Shown one piece after another: positions 36,694 to 46,626 of a stretch of 64,000 nt of DNA (positions within the stretch are counted from its first letter, which is position 1; each line of letters starts with the position of its first letter). The stretch is taken from assembly GCF_000016065.1 (NCBI RefSeq), contig NC_009092.1:2418001-2482000 (forward strand), written 5' to 3'. Position numbers and translations under genes: made by a program. The notes under the pieces are model-generated. The model was not told the DNA's origin. It made no database searches and saw only the letters and a list, made by a program, of their open reading frames with translations. This stretch comes from Shewanella loihica PV-4. Its GTDB lineage: Bacteria > Pseudomonadota > Gammaproteobacteria > Enterobacterales > Shewanellaceae.

Positions 36694-38340
36694 TTACAGC
36701 TTAAAGGTCGAAATAAGGGATTCAAGATCCGCCGAGCCCGATTTTATCTGCTCACTGGTACTGCCAATCTCTTCACTCTTCTGCTGATTCTCCAGTGAAA
36801 TATCGTTAATCCGGGTCACATTCATATTCAGCTCGGCGATCACCGCACTCTGCTCCTCGGTCGCAGTGGCGATCTGGATATTCATGTCGGAGATCTGTCT
36901 GATGGAAGACTTGATGGTCTGCAGCGCCTCCACCACCTGACTGGTTTCACCTACCGTCTGCTCCGACTGCGCCTTGGCCCTGGCCACCGAAGCGTTGACA
37001 CTGTCTACCGAGGCGCGGATAGCCTCTATGATGGCATTGATCTCCTGGGTCGATTCCTGAGTTCGACTGGCCAGGGTGCGCACCTCATCGGCCACCACCG
37101 CAAAGCCGCGCCCGGCCTCGCCGGCTCTCGCCGCCTCGATGGCCGCGTTTAGCGCCAGCAGATTAGTCTGCTCGGCGATGCCAACGATCACATCCAAGAT
37201 CTGCCCTATCTTGCCTGAACTTATCTGCAGCGCCTGAGCCTCATCGGCAGTCACCTCTAACTCGTTAGACAGGCCTTTTATCTTAGCTACGGCGCCATCG
37301 ACCACGGCCACTGTATCATCGGCTTCGCCATCGGCGCTGCCGGCACTATCGGCCGCTAGCTGGGCATTGGACGCCACCTCGGAGGAAGCCATGGACATCT
37401 CATTGATGGCGGTGGCGACACTTTGGGTCTCCGCCTGCATGTTGGCCGTCACCATACTGGCCTGGGCCGAGATATCCGCCAGGCCTTCGGCCAGTTCGCG
37501 GCTGTGGGTCACAGAGGCGCTCACCGAATTAACCAGCGCCTGTATCTTGGCAACGAATTCATTAAAGCTCGCCGCCACCTGTTTGAGTTCATCCCGGCCC
37601 GACTCTTCGAGCCTCAGAGTAAGATCGCCTTCGCCGCGAGCGATATTTTCGAAGGCGGCTATGGTGTCGGCCATAGGCGCCGAGATACTGCGGGAAATCA
37701 CCCCTAAGATCAGGATCACCGGCAGCCACACCGCAATGCAGATCAGCAGATACTTGTAGATGAAGGCCTGCATCTCCTCTTGGATATCATCTACATAGAT
37801 GCCGGTGCCGACTATCCATCCCCAGGGAGTAAAGCGTTTGACCACACTCATCTTAGGGCTCGGCGCCGAAGCATTGGGGCGATTCCACATATATTCGATC
37901 AGCGCATAATCGCTATTTGCCGTACCTGTCACCATCTTCTCGAATAGCCTGACGCCATTGGGATCTTTCATCCCCAACACATTGGTGCCCACCAACTTCT
38001 TGGCGAAGGCATGCTGCACCATGATCCCCTGCCTATCTATGGTCCAGAAATATTCGTTACCCTCATACCTCAGGGCATCCAGGGCAGCGATGGCGTTGCG
38101 TTTGGCCTCTTCCTCACTCATGCTGCCAGCTTGTGACGCCTCATAAAACTGGCTGATCACCTTCTCGCCAACATCGGACAGGGCCGATAACTTGGCCTGT
38201 TTCTCCTTAACCAAGACCTCTTCGATATTTGCCAGCGCAAACACAAACATGATACCGGTCGCGACGATGGCAAGCAGCAACATAAACAGTAAACGATGGG
38301 CAATTTTAAACTTGCGAAACAGGGCGTAAATGGCGTTCAT
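36694..38340 (-). CDS. Methyl-accepting chemotaxis protein with single Cache sensor domain
   Basis: This is a chemoreceptor of 548 aa from the ATG at 38340 ([17 protein letters not shown], ribosome site GAAGGTG). Two membrane helices (about 15-36 and about 195-215) enclose a periplasmic sCache_2-type domain with [14 protein letters not shown] and [19 protein letters not shown] linker ([21 protein letters not shown]) and the signalling hairpin follow, with the conserved tip [40 protein letters not shown]. The ligand cannot be told from sequence, although sCache_2 domains often bind small carboxylates. There is no C-terminal CheR-binding pentapeptide. The gene stands alone, away from che genes. 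An extended upstream start is possible but unsupported. Confidence 0.94.
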   Translation of the reverse strand: MNAIYALFRKFKIAHRLLFMLLLAIVATGIMFVFALANIEEVLVKEKQAKLSALSDVGEKVISQFYEASQAGSMSEEEAKRNAIAALDALRYEGNEYFWTIDRQGIMVQHAFAKKLVGTNVLGMKDPNGVRLFEKMVTGTANSDYALIEYMWNRPNASAPSPKMSVVKRFTPWGWIVGTGIYVDDIQEEMQAFIYKYLLICIAVWLPVILILGVISRSISAPMADTIAAFENIARGEGDLTLRLEESGRDELKQVAASFNEFVAKIQALVNSVSASVTHSRELAEGLADISAQASMVTANMQAETQSVATAINEMSMASSEVASNAQLAADSAGSADGEADDTVAVVDGAVAKIKGLSNELEVTADEAQALQISSGKIGQILDVIVGIAEQTNLLALNAAIEAARAGEAGRGFAVVADEVRTLASRTQESTQEINAIIEAIRASVDSVNASVARAKAQSEQTVGETSQVVEALQTIKSSIRQISDMNIQIATATEEQSAVIAELNMNVTRINDISLENQQKSEEIGSTSEQIKSGSADLESLISTFKL

Positions 38341-38565
38341 GGCGATCACCTTCAGGCAAGTGACAGGAAAAATAGGGCAACCCTTTAAATCTCGCCCATT
38401 CAAAACCTTTTGTCAAAGCCGCTAACTACCTATAAATGCATACTTTAGTGGAATAAACAGGGGTCAAAAGCAGGATATAATACCTATTGGTTAATTATTC
38501 GTCTCTGTCGGCCGATAACAACTAAACTAAAGTGTCAGTACTTTTTATAAGGGTAATCTTTCACG

Positions 38566-39546
38566 ATGAAAGCTAAGGGAATAGTGCTTCTGGTCTTAGT
38601 CGTTATGGGGCTCTTATCGATCAACTGGTGGGGTGGCAAGGCGCCCGCTACCGAGCCACCCATTAAGTTAAAAATAGCAACCTCTACCACGCCACTGAGT
38701 GCCCCGCTGATCATCGCCAGGGAGCTTGAGCTGTTTAAGCCCTATAACCTGGATATCGAACTTATCCCGCTGCGCGGTGGTCACCTCTGTTTTCAGGCAA
38801 TGATACAGGGCGTTGCGGATCTGGCGACCAGCTCGGAAACCGTGATAATGTTCAACGGCTTTCAGCGTAGCGACTTTCGATTGCTGGCAAGTTTTGTCGA
38901 GTCGGATAACGATCTCAAGCTACTCACCCTCAACGATGAACAACCCAAGAGCATCACCCAGCTAAGCGATAAGAAGATAGGCATGGTCAAAGCCAGCTCC
39001 AGCGAGTTCTTTGCCGATGCGTTCCTGATCATCAGTGGTCATCAACAGCAGGATTTTCAGAAGGTATTCATGTCCCCCCAGGCGTTAGGGCCAGCGTTGC
39101 TGGCCGGTGACGTCGACGCCATCTCGGTATGGGAACCCTTCGGCTATAAGCTGATCGAAGAGCATGGCGATACCATCTATCAATACCCGGGTAAAGGGAT
39201 CTACAACCTCTCCTTCAACCTGGTTACCTCGGCGGTCAACGCCAGGCTGCATGAGAAGCAGCATGCCGATATTCTGCGGGCGTTAAAGAGTGCACAAAAC
39301 TTTATTAATCAGCACCCTCAAAGTGCCAAGCAGATCATCAGCGACTATCTAGATATCTCCTTGTCCGAACTGGAGTGGGCGTGGAATGATTACGTATTTC
39401 GGCTATCTTTAAATAACTCACTGATCTCAAATTTACATGCGCAGGCGCGCTGGGCCATTGCCAGCGGCGCCGTCGATGCACAGACCACCCCGGATTTTAG
39501 GCTGCTTCTGGATGATTCAGCACTCAAGCAGGCGCTCGATAACTAG
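38566..39546 (+). CDS. Orphan NMT1/THI5-like solute-binding protein
   Basis: Periplasmic binding protein fold related to the SsuA/NMT1/ThiY group, 326 aa. An N-terminal hydrophobic stretch (IVLLVLVVMGLLSINWW) acts as a signal anchor. No lipobox cysteine is present. Ligand-fold motifs include KIATSTTPLSAPLIIARELELFKPYNLDIELIPLRGGHLCFQAMIQGVADLATSSETVIM and ALLAGDVDAISVWEPFGYKL. No ABC permease or ATPase is nearby. Instead a membrane diguanylate cyclase starts 14 bp downstream, so the protein probably presents a ligand to that enzyme instead of feeding a transporter. The ligand is unknown. Confidence 0.85.
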   Translation: MKAKGIVLLVLVVMGLLSINWWGGKAPATEPPIKLKIATSTTPLSAPLIIARELELFKPYNLDIELIPLRGGHLCFQAMIQGVADLATSSETVIMFNGFQRSDFRLLASFVESDNDLKLLTLNDEQPKSITQLSDKKIGMVKASSSEFFADAFLIISGHQQQDFQKVFMSPQALGPALLAGDVDAISVWEPFGYKLIEEHGDTIYQYPGKGIYNLSFNLVTSAVNARLHEKQHADILRALKSAQNFINQHPQSAKQIISDYLDISLSELEWAWNDYVFRLSLNNSLISNLHAQARWAIASGAVDAQTTPDFRLLLDDSALKQALDN

Positions 39547-39560
39547 GACGTTAACAGCAA

Positions 39561-40919
39561 ATGATGATCAATACCCGGTTGAAATTGTTGCTCTTTATCA
39601 GCCTTTTTCTGACAACTACCATACTGTTAACCTTTGCCGGGCTGAAACACATACAGCAGGAGAACCTGCAGCAGCTTTCCCATATCATGCAGCTAGAAAG
39701 CAGCATAGATGTGCTCAGAAGCCGGCTCTGGGCCCTGCAGGAGTTTCAGGATGAGGAGGTGTTGACCCAGACCCTCAACGCCCATCAACAGCTCAAGGCC
39801 AAACTTGCCGAGGCGCAGTTCTTAGCGCCCGCAACCAAAGTATTAACCACCAATTTGAATCGTCAGGCAGACAGCCTGGCCGCACTGCTCAAACTCACCC
39901 AGCAGCATATGAGCTCGCCCCCACAACGGGGCATCACCTCCGCCCGCGGCATGTTAACCACCCGGTTTAACATCACGATACAGTCGATGAGTGAAGATCT
40001 CACCAGTCTGCAGCGCCTGGTGATCGACAGCCTGGCCGAACAGCAATCGCAGATCCTCTCGTCCACGATTCTCTTCCTGCTGGCAGGCTCAGTCATCTCG
40101 CTGCTGGTTACCATGTCGACTCTCAAAGCGTTCAGAGAGAGCCTGCACCGCATGAAGATGGGGATCAGCAAACTCAGCCAGGGGGATCTGGACAGTCATA
40201 TCGAGATAGTCCACCAGAACGAGCTAGCGATACTGGCGCAGAAATTTAACACCATGACCCACAAGCTCAAGGAGACCACCATACGCAAGGAGGCACTTCA
40301 GGGCGAGGTGGCGGCGCAAACCAAGCAACTCAAGCGCCAGACTCAGAAGCTCAAGTATGTGGCGGAACACGACGATCTCACCGGCCTCTATTCCCGCAGC
40401 GCCTTCGAGCGCCAGATAGATACCGCCATCGCCCGCTGTCAGCGCACCCAGATGCACGCGGCCATGTTGTTTATCGATCTGGATAAATTTAAGCAGGTTA
40501 ACGACAGCCTGGGCCATGACAATGGCGACAAGGTGCTGTCGACGGCGGCGAGGCGTATGCAGAGTGCGGTGCGAAGCTCAGACATCTGTGGCCGCCTGGG
40601 GGGAGATGAGTTCGTGGTCTGGCTCGAACCCATCAACGACATCGAGGAGGTGACCATAGTGATCGATAAGATCATACGTCAGATCTCACCGCCTATCGTC
40701 TGTGGCCGCACCACGGTTTCACTCACCGTCAGCATAGGCGTAGCCATGTATCCGCGCGACGAACTCACCCGCCTCAGCCTGATCAAAGTCGCCGACGACA
40801 ACATGTACCAGGCCAAGCAGGTTAAGGGGAACAGCCACCGCTTTACCGAGCAGGTAGCCCGCCAGGTTGACAAGCGCCAGGTAGATGAAAGCCAAATAGA
40901 TGAAACTCAGGTTGGCTAG
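39561..40919 (+). CDS. Membrane diguanylate cyclase with HAMP and GGDEF domains
   Basis: Predicted to make cyclic di-GMP. It is 452 aa. Helix 1 is at about 8-27, a periplasmic helical sensor region follows, helix 2 is at about 170-192, and a HAMP domain comes next (GISKLSQGDLDSHIEIVHQNELAILAQKFN). The GGDEF domain follows with DDLTGLYSRSAFERQI, DLDKFKQVNDSLGHDNGDKVL and the active loop RLGGDEFVVWLE. RSSD five residues before GGDEF matches the inhibitory I-site (RxxD), so feedback control is expected. The C-terminal 18 residues are three or more 15-bp repeats (QVDKR/QVDES/QIDET). It is encoded right after an orphan solute-binding protein. The stop codon overlaps the convergent msrQ stop through CTAG. 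Confidence 0.93.
   Translation: MMINTRLKLLLFISLFLTTTILLTFAGLKHIQQENLQQLSHIMQLESSIDVLRSRLWALQEFQDEEVLTQTLNAHQQLKAKLAEAQFLAPATKVLTTNLNRQADSLAALLKLTQQHMSSPPQRGITSARGMLTTRFNITIQSMSEDLTSLQRLVIDSLAEQQSQILSSTILFLLAGSVISLLVTMSTLKAFRESLHRMKMGISKLSQGDLDSHIEIVHQNELAILAQKFNTMTHKLKETTIRKEALQGEVAAQTKQLKRQTQKLKYVAEHDDLTGLYSRSAFERQIDTAIARCQRTQMHAAMLFIDLDKFKQVNDSLGHDNGDKVLSTAARRMQSAVRSSDICGRLGGDEFVVWLEPINDIEEVTIVIDKIIRQISPPIVCGRTTVSLTVSIGVAMYPRDELTRLSLIKVADDNMYQAKQVKGNSHRFTEQVARQVDKRQVDESQIDETQVG
40864..40908. repeat. Three 15-bp tandem units at the 3' end of the GGDEF gene
   Basis: CAGGTTGACAAGCGC, CAGGTAGATGAAAGC, CAAATAGATGAAACT, with a partial fourth copy before the stop codon. Confidence 0.88.
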
Positions 40920-41533
40920 TTGGCCCGCAGCGACAGGCGCCGCTGCAACTGCTTGAGATTAACCCGGATAAGTAGCAAGCAAATCAAGCCGATAAGATAA
41001 AGACTCGGCTCTATCACCTCAGATTTCACCGACCAATAAAAGTGGATAGGCGCCAGCAAGGCCACCAGATAGACCCAGTTATGCAGCTGTTGCCAGCGAC
41101 GCCCCATGGCGCGTTTAACCCTGGCAAAGGAGGTGATCGCCAGCAGCAACAAGATAAGATAGGCAGTGGCGCCTACCAGAATATAGGGGCGCTTAACAAT
41201 CTCACTCAGCAGCAGTTGCCAGGCGAACAGCAGATCCAGACTCAAGAAGGCCAAGATATGCAAGCTTGCATAGGCAAACACATACAGGCCCACCAAGCGT
41301 CGGGTTTGCATCAAGAGGCCTAACTTAAAGTGTTTCGCCACCGGCGAGATCAGCAGCACGGCGATCAGTGAATTGATCGCCCCCATCCCGGTGTAGTGGA
41401 TGATGTACTGGACGGGATCGCCCCCAAGCTGGTCATTTAATACGCGCCACACCAGCACCACCAAGGGCACCAGGGCGATAAGATGAAAAGCTATCTTTAA
41501 GGGCAACAGATGCCTGGCTTGCAATCGAAACAA
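40916..41533 (-). CDS. msrQ: Haem-binding membrane subunit MsrQ of periplasmic methionine sulfoxide reductase
   Basis: MsrQ (YedZ) passes electrons from the quinone pool or flavin donors to MsrP, which repairs oxidised methionines in periplasmic proteins. It is 205 aa with six predicted helices. Candidate haem-ligand histidines are in helix segments IIHYTGMGAIN, YASLHILAFL and QLHNWVYLVALLAPIHFYW, in agreement with ferric-reductase-like domain proteins. The ATG at 41533 starts MFRLQARHLL. It lies 38 bp downstream of msrP on the same strand, the usual order msrP-msrQ. Confidence 0.93.
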   Translation of the reverse strand: MFRLQARHLLPLKIAFHLIALVPLVVLVWRVLNDQLGGDPVQYIIHYTGMGAINSLIAVLLISPVAKHFKLGLLMQTRRLVGLYVFAYASLHILAFLSLDLLFAWQLLLSEIVKRPYILVGATAYLILLLLAITSFARVKRAMGRRWQQLHNWVYLVALLAPIHFYWSVKSEVIEPSLYLIGLICLLLIRVNLKQLQRRLSLRAN

Positions 41534-41571
41534 AGGCTTCTCCTTACTGGGTCACTTTAATAAATGAAGGC

Positions 41572-42609
41572 TTAATAGTACTGGCGCAGGTTCATCCCCT
41601 TATAGAGATGGGCTACCTGCTCGCCATAACCATTAAAGGGCAAGGTTGCGATACGCTGGGCCGAGAAGATCCCGCCCTCACCTATGCGACGCTCCGTCGC
41701 CTGAGACCACCTTGGATGGTCCACCTCGGGGTTCACGTTGGCGTAGAAGCCATATTCGTGAGGCGCCAACTGATTCCAGCTGGTGGGTGGCTGCTTGTCC
41801 ATCACGCGGATCCGCACCACCGACTTGATGCTCTTGAAACCATATTTCCAGGGCACCACCAGTCGAATAGGCGCACCGTTTTGCGGTGGTAGCGTCTTAC
41901 CATAGAGACCGACTGCCATGAAGGCCAGCTCGTTGGTCGCCTCATCCAGCCTTAGGCCTTCGACATAGGGGTAATGTATACCGCCGCCCATCAAACGGCT
42001 CTTCTGCCCCGGCATCTGATCGGGATCGAACAGGGTCTCAAAGGCAACATGGGTCGCGCCGGCCTTGACCCCGGCCTTGGCCAGCAGCGCCTTCAGGGGA
42101 AAGCCCACCCAAGGGATCACCATAGACCAGGCCTCGACGCAGCGCAGACGATAGATGCGCTCCTCCAGTGGCAACAACTTGGTCAGGTCATCCAGATCCA
42201 GTGTCAGCGGGTTGTCTACCAAACCCTCGACCCTCAGCGTCCAGGGATCCACCTTAAAGCCTTGGGCGTTATCGAAGGGATCTGTCTTGCTGGTACCAAA
42301 CTCGTAGTAGTTATTGTGGGTGGTCACCTTCTTCTCAGGAGTTAGGATCTCCTGTTGGCCGTAGGCCTTGTTGCCGCTAAAGGCTAACGGATGCGTCACA
42401 AAGGGGGCGTGGGGCTCAGACTTACCGAACAGATCAAACAGCCCTGCCTGCACCTGGCCGGGTATGCTCGCCCCCAGCGCGCCGAGGCCGAGCGCCTTGA
42501 TGATATTGCGTCTATCGTTAAATACCGCCTCTGGCGTGACGAGCGCACTCTTCTCTTGCCAAGCCTTTCTTCCTGTACCCATGATGCCCTTCGCCATATC
42601 TGTTACCAC
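41572..42609 (-). CDS. msrP: Molybdenum-containing methionine sulfoxide reductase catalytic subunit MsrP
   Basis: Periplasmic enzyme (YedY) that reduces methionine-R and -S sulfoxides in proteins. It is 345 aa with a twin-arginine signal ([20 protein letters not shown], about 30-50), so it is exported folded with molybdopterin. The cofactor cysteine is in [19 protein letters not shown] near residue 155, typical for the sulfite-oxidase fold. The ATG at 42609 gives a long n-region before the Tat motif. A start at 42597 (MAKGIM) is also possible. Together with msrQ it forms a two-gene operon. Confidence 0.94.
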   Translation of the reverse strand: MVTDMAKGIMGTGRKAWQEKSALVTPEAVFNDRRNIIKALGLGALGASIPGQVQAGLFDLFGKSEPHAPFVTHPLAFSGNKAYGQQEILTPEKKVTTHNNYYEFGTSKTDPFDNAQGFKVDPWTLRVEGLVDNPLTLDLDDLTKLLPLEERIYRLRCVEAWSMVIPWVGFPLKALLAKAGVKAGATHVAFETLFDPDQMPGQKSRLMGGGIHYPYVEGLRLDEATNELAFMAVGLYGKTLPPQNGAPIRLVVPWKYGFKSIKSVVRIRVMDKQPPTSWNQLAPHEYGFYANVNPEVDHPRWSQATERRIGEGGIFSAQRIATLPFNGYGEQVAHLYKGMNLRQYY

Positions 42610-42686
42610 CTTTTATCCATTGCGTTTCAGCCCATGCTTAATTAGATAGTCAAAACCCTTAAAAAATTTCACCTAAATAATATTTA

Positions 42687-42702
42687 ACGAACAAGTGTTC
42701 GT
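42687..42702. promoter_or_regulatory. Perfect palindrome between msrP and rmuC
   Basis: ACGAACAAGTGTTCGT is a 7-2-7 inverted repeat. It is nearly equidistant from the two divergent genes (77 and 76 bp). It fits CGAAC-RNRY-GTTCG, the form of the Gram-positive LexA (Cheo) box, and also the general style of TetR-family operators. The regulator is unknown. Confidence 0.6.
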
Positions 42703-42778
42703 CATTTGCCCTATCTCCCCTTGAACCTGCACTGGCCTCATGAGAGGCTTAACGCCAAGCTTATAACGGGTATCGACT

Positions 42779-44254
42779 ATGTTGACAGAACTTCCTTTAT
42801 CTCTCCCACAAATCATCGTCTTAGGCGCGGTGGCCATGTTAGCCCTGCTGATCGGTGCCCTGCTCAATCAGCGACTCACCCGCAGTAAGTGGCAGAGGGT
42901 CAGAGAGGAGCTCATCCAGGAGCACACCACGGCCATCGCGCTGCTGGAAGCCTCGCTGGAAGAGAAGCGCAGCGATGTCGCCCAGCTCAACCAGAAGCTT
43001 GAACACCAGATCAATCTACTCGGCATGAGCCAGGCCCAGGCCCAGCGCGCGGACGATCTTGAGCAGCAGCTCCAGCAGAGCCAGCGTAAACAGATGGAGA
43101 CGCAACTGGCCCTGTCCAAGTCTAATGCTATTCAGCAGACCCTGACGGTAAAGTTTGAGACAGAGCAACAGGCGCTGGAAGACAAGATTAAGCACCTGCA
43201 TGAATCAGAGACCCGCCTGACCCAACAGTTTGAAAATCTCGCCAACAAAATTTTTGATGCTAAAGCCCAGCGTTTACAACATGAGAGCGAGCAGCAGCTC
43301 TCTAATGTACTGTCTCCCTTTAAACAGCAACTTGAAGGTTTTAGAAAGCAGGTTCAGGAATCTTACACGGTTGAGCAAAATGAACGTAGCGCCCTCAAGC
43401 ATCAGCTTGAATCGCTCAAGGCGCTAAACCTGCAGATGAGTCAGGATGCCATCAACCTCACCAAGGCGCTTAAGGGAGACAACAAGCAGCAAGGCAACTG
43501 GGGCGAAGTGATCCTAGAGCGGGTGCTGCAAGAGAGCGGTCTCAGAGAGGGCCACGAGTATGAGACCCAGCAGGATCTCAAACACGACAACGGTAAACGC
43601 TTCAAGCCGGACGTAATCGTGCATCTACCGGAAAACAAAGATGTAGTTATCGATGCCAAGATGTCGCTGGTGGCCTACGAGCGTTACTTCAACAGCGAAG
43701 ATGAGACCGTCAAGGCGGCCGCCATCAAGGAGCACTGTCTGTCGATCCGCAACCACATCAAGGGCCTCAGTCAAAAGGATTATCAAGCGCTTCACGGCTT
43801 AACAAGCCTGGATTATGTGCTAATGTTTATTCCATTGGAACCCGCGTTCCTGTTGGCGCTCGAGCATGAACCCAGCCTGATCAACTATGCGCTGGAGAAC
43901 AATATCATGCTGGTGAGCCCGACAAACTTGCTGGTGGCGCTACGTACCATCAACAACATCTGGCGCTATGAATATCAGAACCAGAACGCCCAGCTGATTG
44001 CCAAGCAGGCGGGTAAGATTTACGACAAATTATGCGGCTATCTCGAAGACATGGAAAAGATTGGCCGCGCGGTGGAGTCGCTGGACAAGCACTACCAGGC
44101 GGCCATGGGCAAGCTGAGCACGGGTAAGGGCAACCTGATCCGCCAGGCCCACCAGATGCAGCAGATGGGCGTCACCACCAACAAGCAGCTGGATAACCAG
44201 TTGCTCGATAAGGCTCTCAGTGACCACCTGGAGCATGACATAAAACTGAATTGA
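42779..44254 (+). CDS. rmuC: DNA recombination protein RmuC
   Basis: RmuC limits inversions between short inverted repeats, and its C-terminal domain resembles a restriction-endonuclease-like nuclease core. The product is 491 aa. An N-terminal membrane helix (IIVLGAVAMLALLIGALLN) is followed by a long coiled coil (about 35-215) and the RmuC domain with KGDNKQQGNWGEVILERVLQESGL, FKPDVIVHLPENKDVVIDAKMSLVAYERY (nuclease-like Asp and acid-x-Lys) and DYVLMFIPLEPAFLLAL. The ATG at 42779 is supported by the position of the helix. A 16-bp palindrome lies upstream. Confidence 0.95.
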   Translation: MLTELPLSLPQIIVLGAVAMLALLIGALLNQRLTRSKWQRVREELIQEHTTAIALLEASLEEKRSDVAQLNQKLEHQINLLGMSQAQAQRADDLEQQLQQSQRKQMETQLALSKSNAIQQTLTVKFETEQQALEDKIKHLHESETRLTQQFENLANKIFDAKAQRLQHESEQQLSNVLSPFKQQLEGFRKQVQESYTVEQNERSALKHQLESLKALNLQMSQDAINLTKALKGDNKQQGNWGEVILERVLQESGLREGHEYETQQDLKHDNGKRFKPDVIVHLPENKDVVIDAKMSLVAYERYFNSEDETVKAAAIKEHCLSIRNHIKGLSQKDYQALHGLTSLDYVLMFIPLEPAFLLALEHEPSLINYALENNIMLVSPTNLLVALRTINNIWRYEYQNQNAQLIAKQAGKIYDKLCGYLEDMEKIGRAVESLDKHYQAAMGKLSTGKGNLIRQAHQMQQMGVTTNKQLDNQLLDKALSDHLEHDIKLN

Positions 44255-44345
44255 TCCGACATTACACTGTAAATGGGCAAGTAGATGGGTAAATCTGCGT
44301 CATTGGACGAATCGAGCACAGCAGGAAAACAAGGATAGGAAGACA

Positions 44346-46283
44346 ATGCCAAAGCGGTTAGGCACACTTTTTCAGGCAAAACGTTATCTCCTCTTGGGCT
44401 TAGGGGCGCTCATCCCCATGACGCTGTCGGCCGCCGGCTTAACCCCAACCCAGCAGCGCTACCTGGATGCCAGAGAGGCACTGGATAAGGGCCAACTAGA
44501 CAGCTATCAGGCGCTGAGAAAACAGCTCAATGGCTATCCCCTCACCCCATATCTCGACTACCACGCCGAGATAGATAGCATTCTCGACGCGCCGGGGGCT
44601 AAGGCACTGGAATCTATGGCGCGCTTCGATGGCACACCGCTCTATAACAGCGCCCGTCACCGCTATCTGGAAAATGCCGGTAAGCAAAAACATTGGCAGG
44701 ATTTTCTCGCCATGAGCCCTGAACTGCCCCGCAGCATCAACTTGCAGTGCTATTACTACCGCGCCCAGCTAAGCCAGGGCGACAAGGCCGCAGCCTTCGA
44801 CGGCGCCGAGAAGCTCTGGCTCCACGGTCATTCGCGCCCCAAGGAGTGCGACCCCCTGTTTAACGCCTGGGAAAAGGCTGGCAATCGAAGCCAATCTCTG
44901 CTCTGGTCGCGCATGTTACTGGCCTTCAACGGTGGCGAGTATGGCCTGCTCAAGTATCTTGCCAGTAAGGTCACCGCCCACAAGAAAGAGGCCAAGCAAC
45001 TCCTGGCCGTCTATCAAGATCCCCGCAGCCTGAGACACACCAAACGCTTCAAGGTTAAGGCCACCATCTATGGCGATATCGTCGATGCAGGTCTCAGACG
45101 TCTGGCCCGAAAAGATCTTGTTAAGGCGGTCAGCCTGTTTACTAAGTATGAAAAGGCCCATCGCTTCAGCGACTATCAGGGGCAGAAACTGGCACGCTAC
45201 CTGATGAAACGCGCCCTAGTTGCTCAGGAGACAGAGCTCAAAGCCTTCGTCGACAGTCGCCTGCCCAAGACAGACAGCGACGATCTTAAGGCGCTGCGCC
45301 TGCGCTGGGCGATTCGAGAGGCGGACAATCAGAGTCTGGACAACTACCTGCCCCTGCTAAGCGAGGCTAAGCGGCAGAAGGCCCGCTGGCAATATTGGAT
45401 AGCCAGGCGTCAGATGGAGACAGGTACAGAGATGGCCGAGACCGCGCTGCCGAGCTTAAGTAAACAACGCAACTTCTACGGCTTTACCGCGGCCGACCTG
45501 ATATCAACCTCAATAAACCTGGCGCAGATAGACACACAGCTCGATGAGAGTCTGACGCCACAGCTAACCCAAGACCCAGGCCTTGCCCGCGTCGAAGAGC
45601 TGTTGGCGCTGGATAAAAAAATCGATGCCCGCGCCGAATGGGTGTTGCTGCTTGGCCGCCATACACAGAACAAACAGGCGCAGTATGCCCTGCTGGCCCA
45701 ACGCAACCAGTGGCACGATCTGACCGTACAGGCCAGTATTCAGGGCCAGCTGTGGAACGACATGACGCTGCGCTTTCCCTACGCCGCCGACGAGGCCTTC
45801 AAGGCCGCCAGCAAGAGCGCCAAGGTTGATATCGATGAGATCCGCGCCATCGCCCGCAGGGAGTCCGCCTTCTATCCCTACGCCACATCAGGCGTGGGCG
45901 CCCGCGGCTTGATGCAGCTGATGCCAGCTACGGCAAAAGAGACCGCCCGCAAGCACGGCATGAAATACAGCGGCAGCAAGAGCCTCTACGATGTCTCCCT
46001 CAATACTGCATTGGGAAGCCGTTACTACAAGTCGCTACTGGACAAGTTCGATGGCAATCGGGTGCTGGCTACTGCCGCCTATAACGCAGGACCCCACAGG
46101 GTAACCCGCTGGTTAGAGCAGAGCCAGGGCAAGTTGGATGTGTATGCCTTTATCGAGTCTATCCCCTTCACCGAGACCCGCGAGTATGTGCAGGCGGTAT
46201 TAAGTTATCGCGCCATCTACCAGGCGAGACAGCAAAAGCCAGTCGCCCTCTTCTCCGCCGAGGAGCTAGCGTTCAAGTATTAA
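44346..46283 (+). CDS. slt: Soluble lytic murein transglycosylase Slt
   Basis: Periplasmic peptidoglycan-cleaving enzyme (Slt70 type), 645 aa. A signal peptide ends near SAAG at about 29. The long alpha-superhelical U and L domains (about 30-475) include YLDAREALDKGQLDSYQALRKQL. The catalytic domain comes last, with the active-site Glu in AIARRESAFYPYATSGVGARGLMQLMPATA and then LATAAYNAGPHRVTRWL. The start ATG at 44346 follows AGGAAGACA. It is a different class from MltD in this window. No trpR follows, unlike in E. coli. Confidence 0.96.
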   Translation: MPKRLGTLFQAKRYLLLGLGALIPMTLSAAGLTPTQQRYLDAREALDKGQLDSYQALRKQLNGYPLTPYLDYHAEIDSILDAPGAKALESMARFDGTPLYNSARHRYLENAGKQKHWQDFLAMSPELPRSINLQCYYYRAQLSQGDKAAAFDGAEKLWLHGHSRPKECDPLFNAWEKAGNRSQSLLWSRMLLAFNGGEYGLLKYLASKVTAHKKEAKQLLAVYQDPRSLRHTKRFKVKATIYGDIVDAGLRRLARKDLVKAVSLFTKYEKAHRFSDYQGQKLARYLMKRALVAQETELKAFVDSRLPKTDSDDLKALRLRWAIREADNQSLDNYLPLLSEAKRQKARWQYWIARRQMETGTEMAETALPSLSKQRNFYGFTAADLISTSINLAQIDTQLDESLTPQLTQDPGLARVEELLALDKKIDARAEWVLLLGRHTQNKQAQYALLAQRNQWHDLTVQASIQGQLWNDMTLRFPYAADEAFKAASKSAKVDIDEIRAIARRESAFYPYATSGVGARGLMQLMPATAKETARKHGMKYSGSKSLYDVSLNTALGSRYYKSLLDKFDGNRVLATAAYNAGPHRVTRWLEQSQGKLDVYAFIESIPFTETREYVQAVLSYRAIYQARQQKPVALFSAEELAFKY

Positions 46284-46626
46284 CCCTTCATCTCCTCCTT
46301 CATCTCCTCCTTCATCTCCTCCTTCATCTGCTGCTTAGTTAGCCTCTTGATAAGTCCAACTGGCCGTCAAGAGGCTGGCGCTTAAATGAAACCTTTGCCT
46401 CACCTCGCTACGCGTAACAAGCCCCCACAATAGGCCCCGCAGTCCCCCCGATAATAGTACAGAGGATATGTCAAAATTCTGGCAAAACTCAGAGCAATAT
46501 TTCTCTTAAGAAAAAGATGAAAAAAGCTGGCCAATCATAGACTTCTGCCTCATAGTTAAAGGTCATCATCATGGTGATTTTCGACTTTATTCTTTGATTA
46601 ATACCTGCTCGCCATTAAGGAGTTCC
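46284..46626. other. Gap between slt and moxR
   Basis: After the 12-bp repeats there is a perfect 10-bp inverted repeat (AGCCTCTTGA at 46341-46350 and TCAAGAGGCT at 46367-46376) without a T-run. It may be the 3' end structure of slt. The A/T-rich part from 46480 on probably carries the moxR promoter. No ORF is credible here. Confidence 0.6.
46286..46333. repeat. Four 12-bp tandem units directly after slt
   Basis: CTTCATCTCCTC three times exactly and CTTCATCTGCTG once. This is the least diverged repeat tract in the window and lies outside coding sequence. Confidence 0.92.

Noticed and set aside
42687..42702. Assigning the msrP-rmuC palindrome as a true LexA site
   Set aside because: The LexA box type in this genome, as seen before imuA, is CTGT-N8-ACAG. 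The match to the Gram-positive form may be chance or a TetR-type site.
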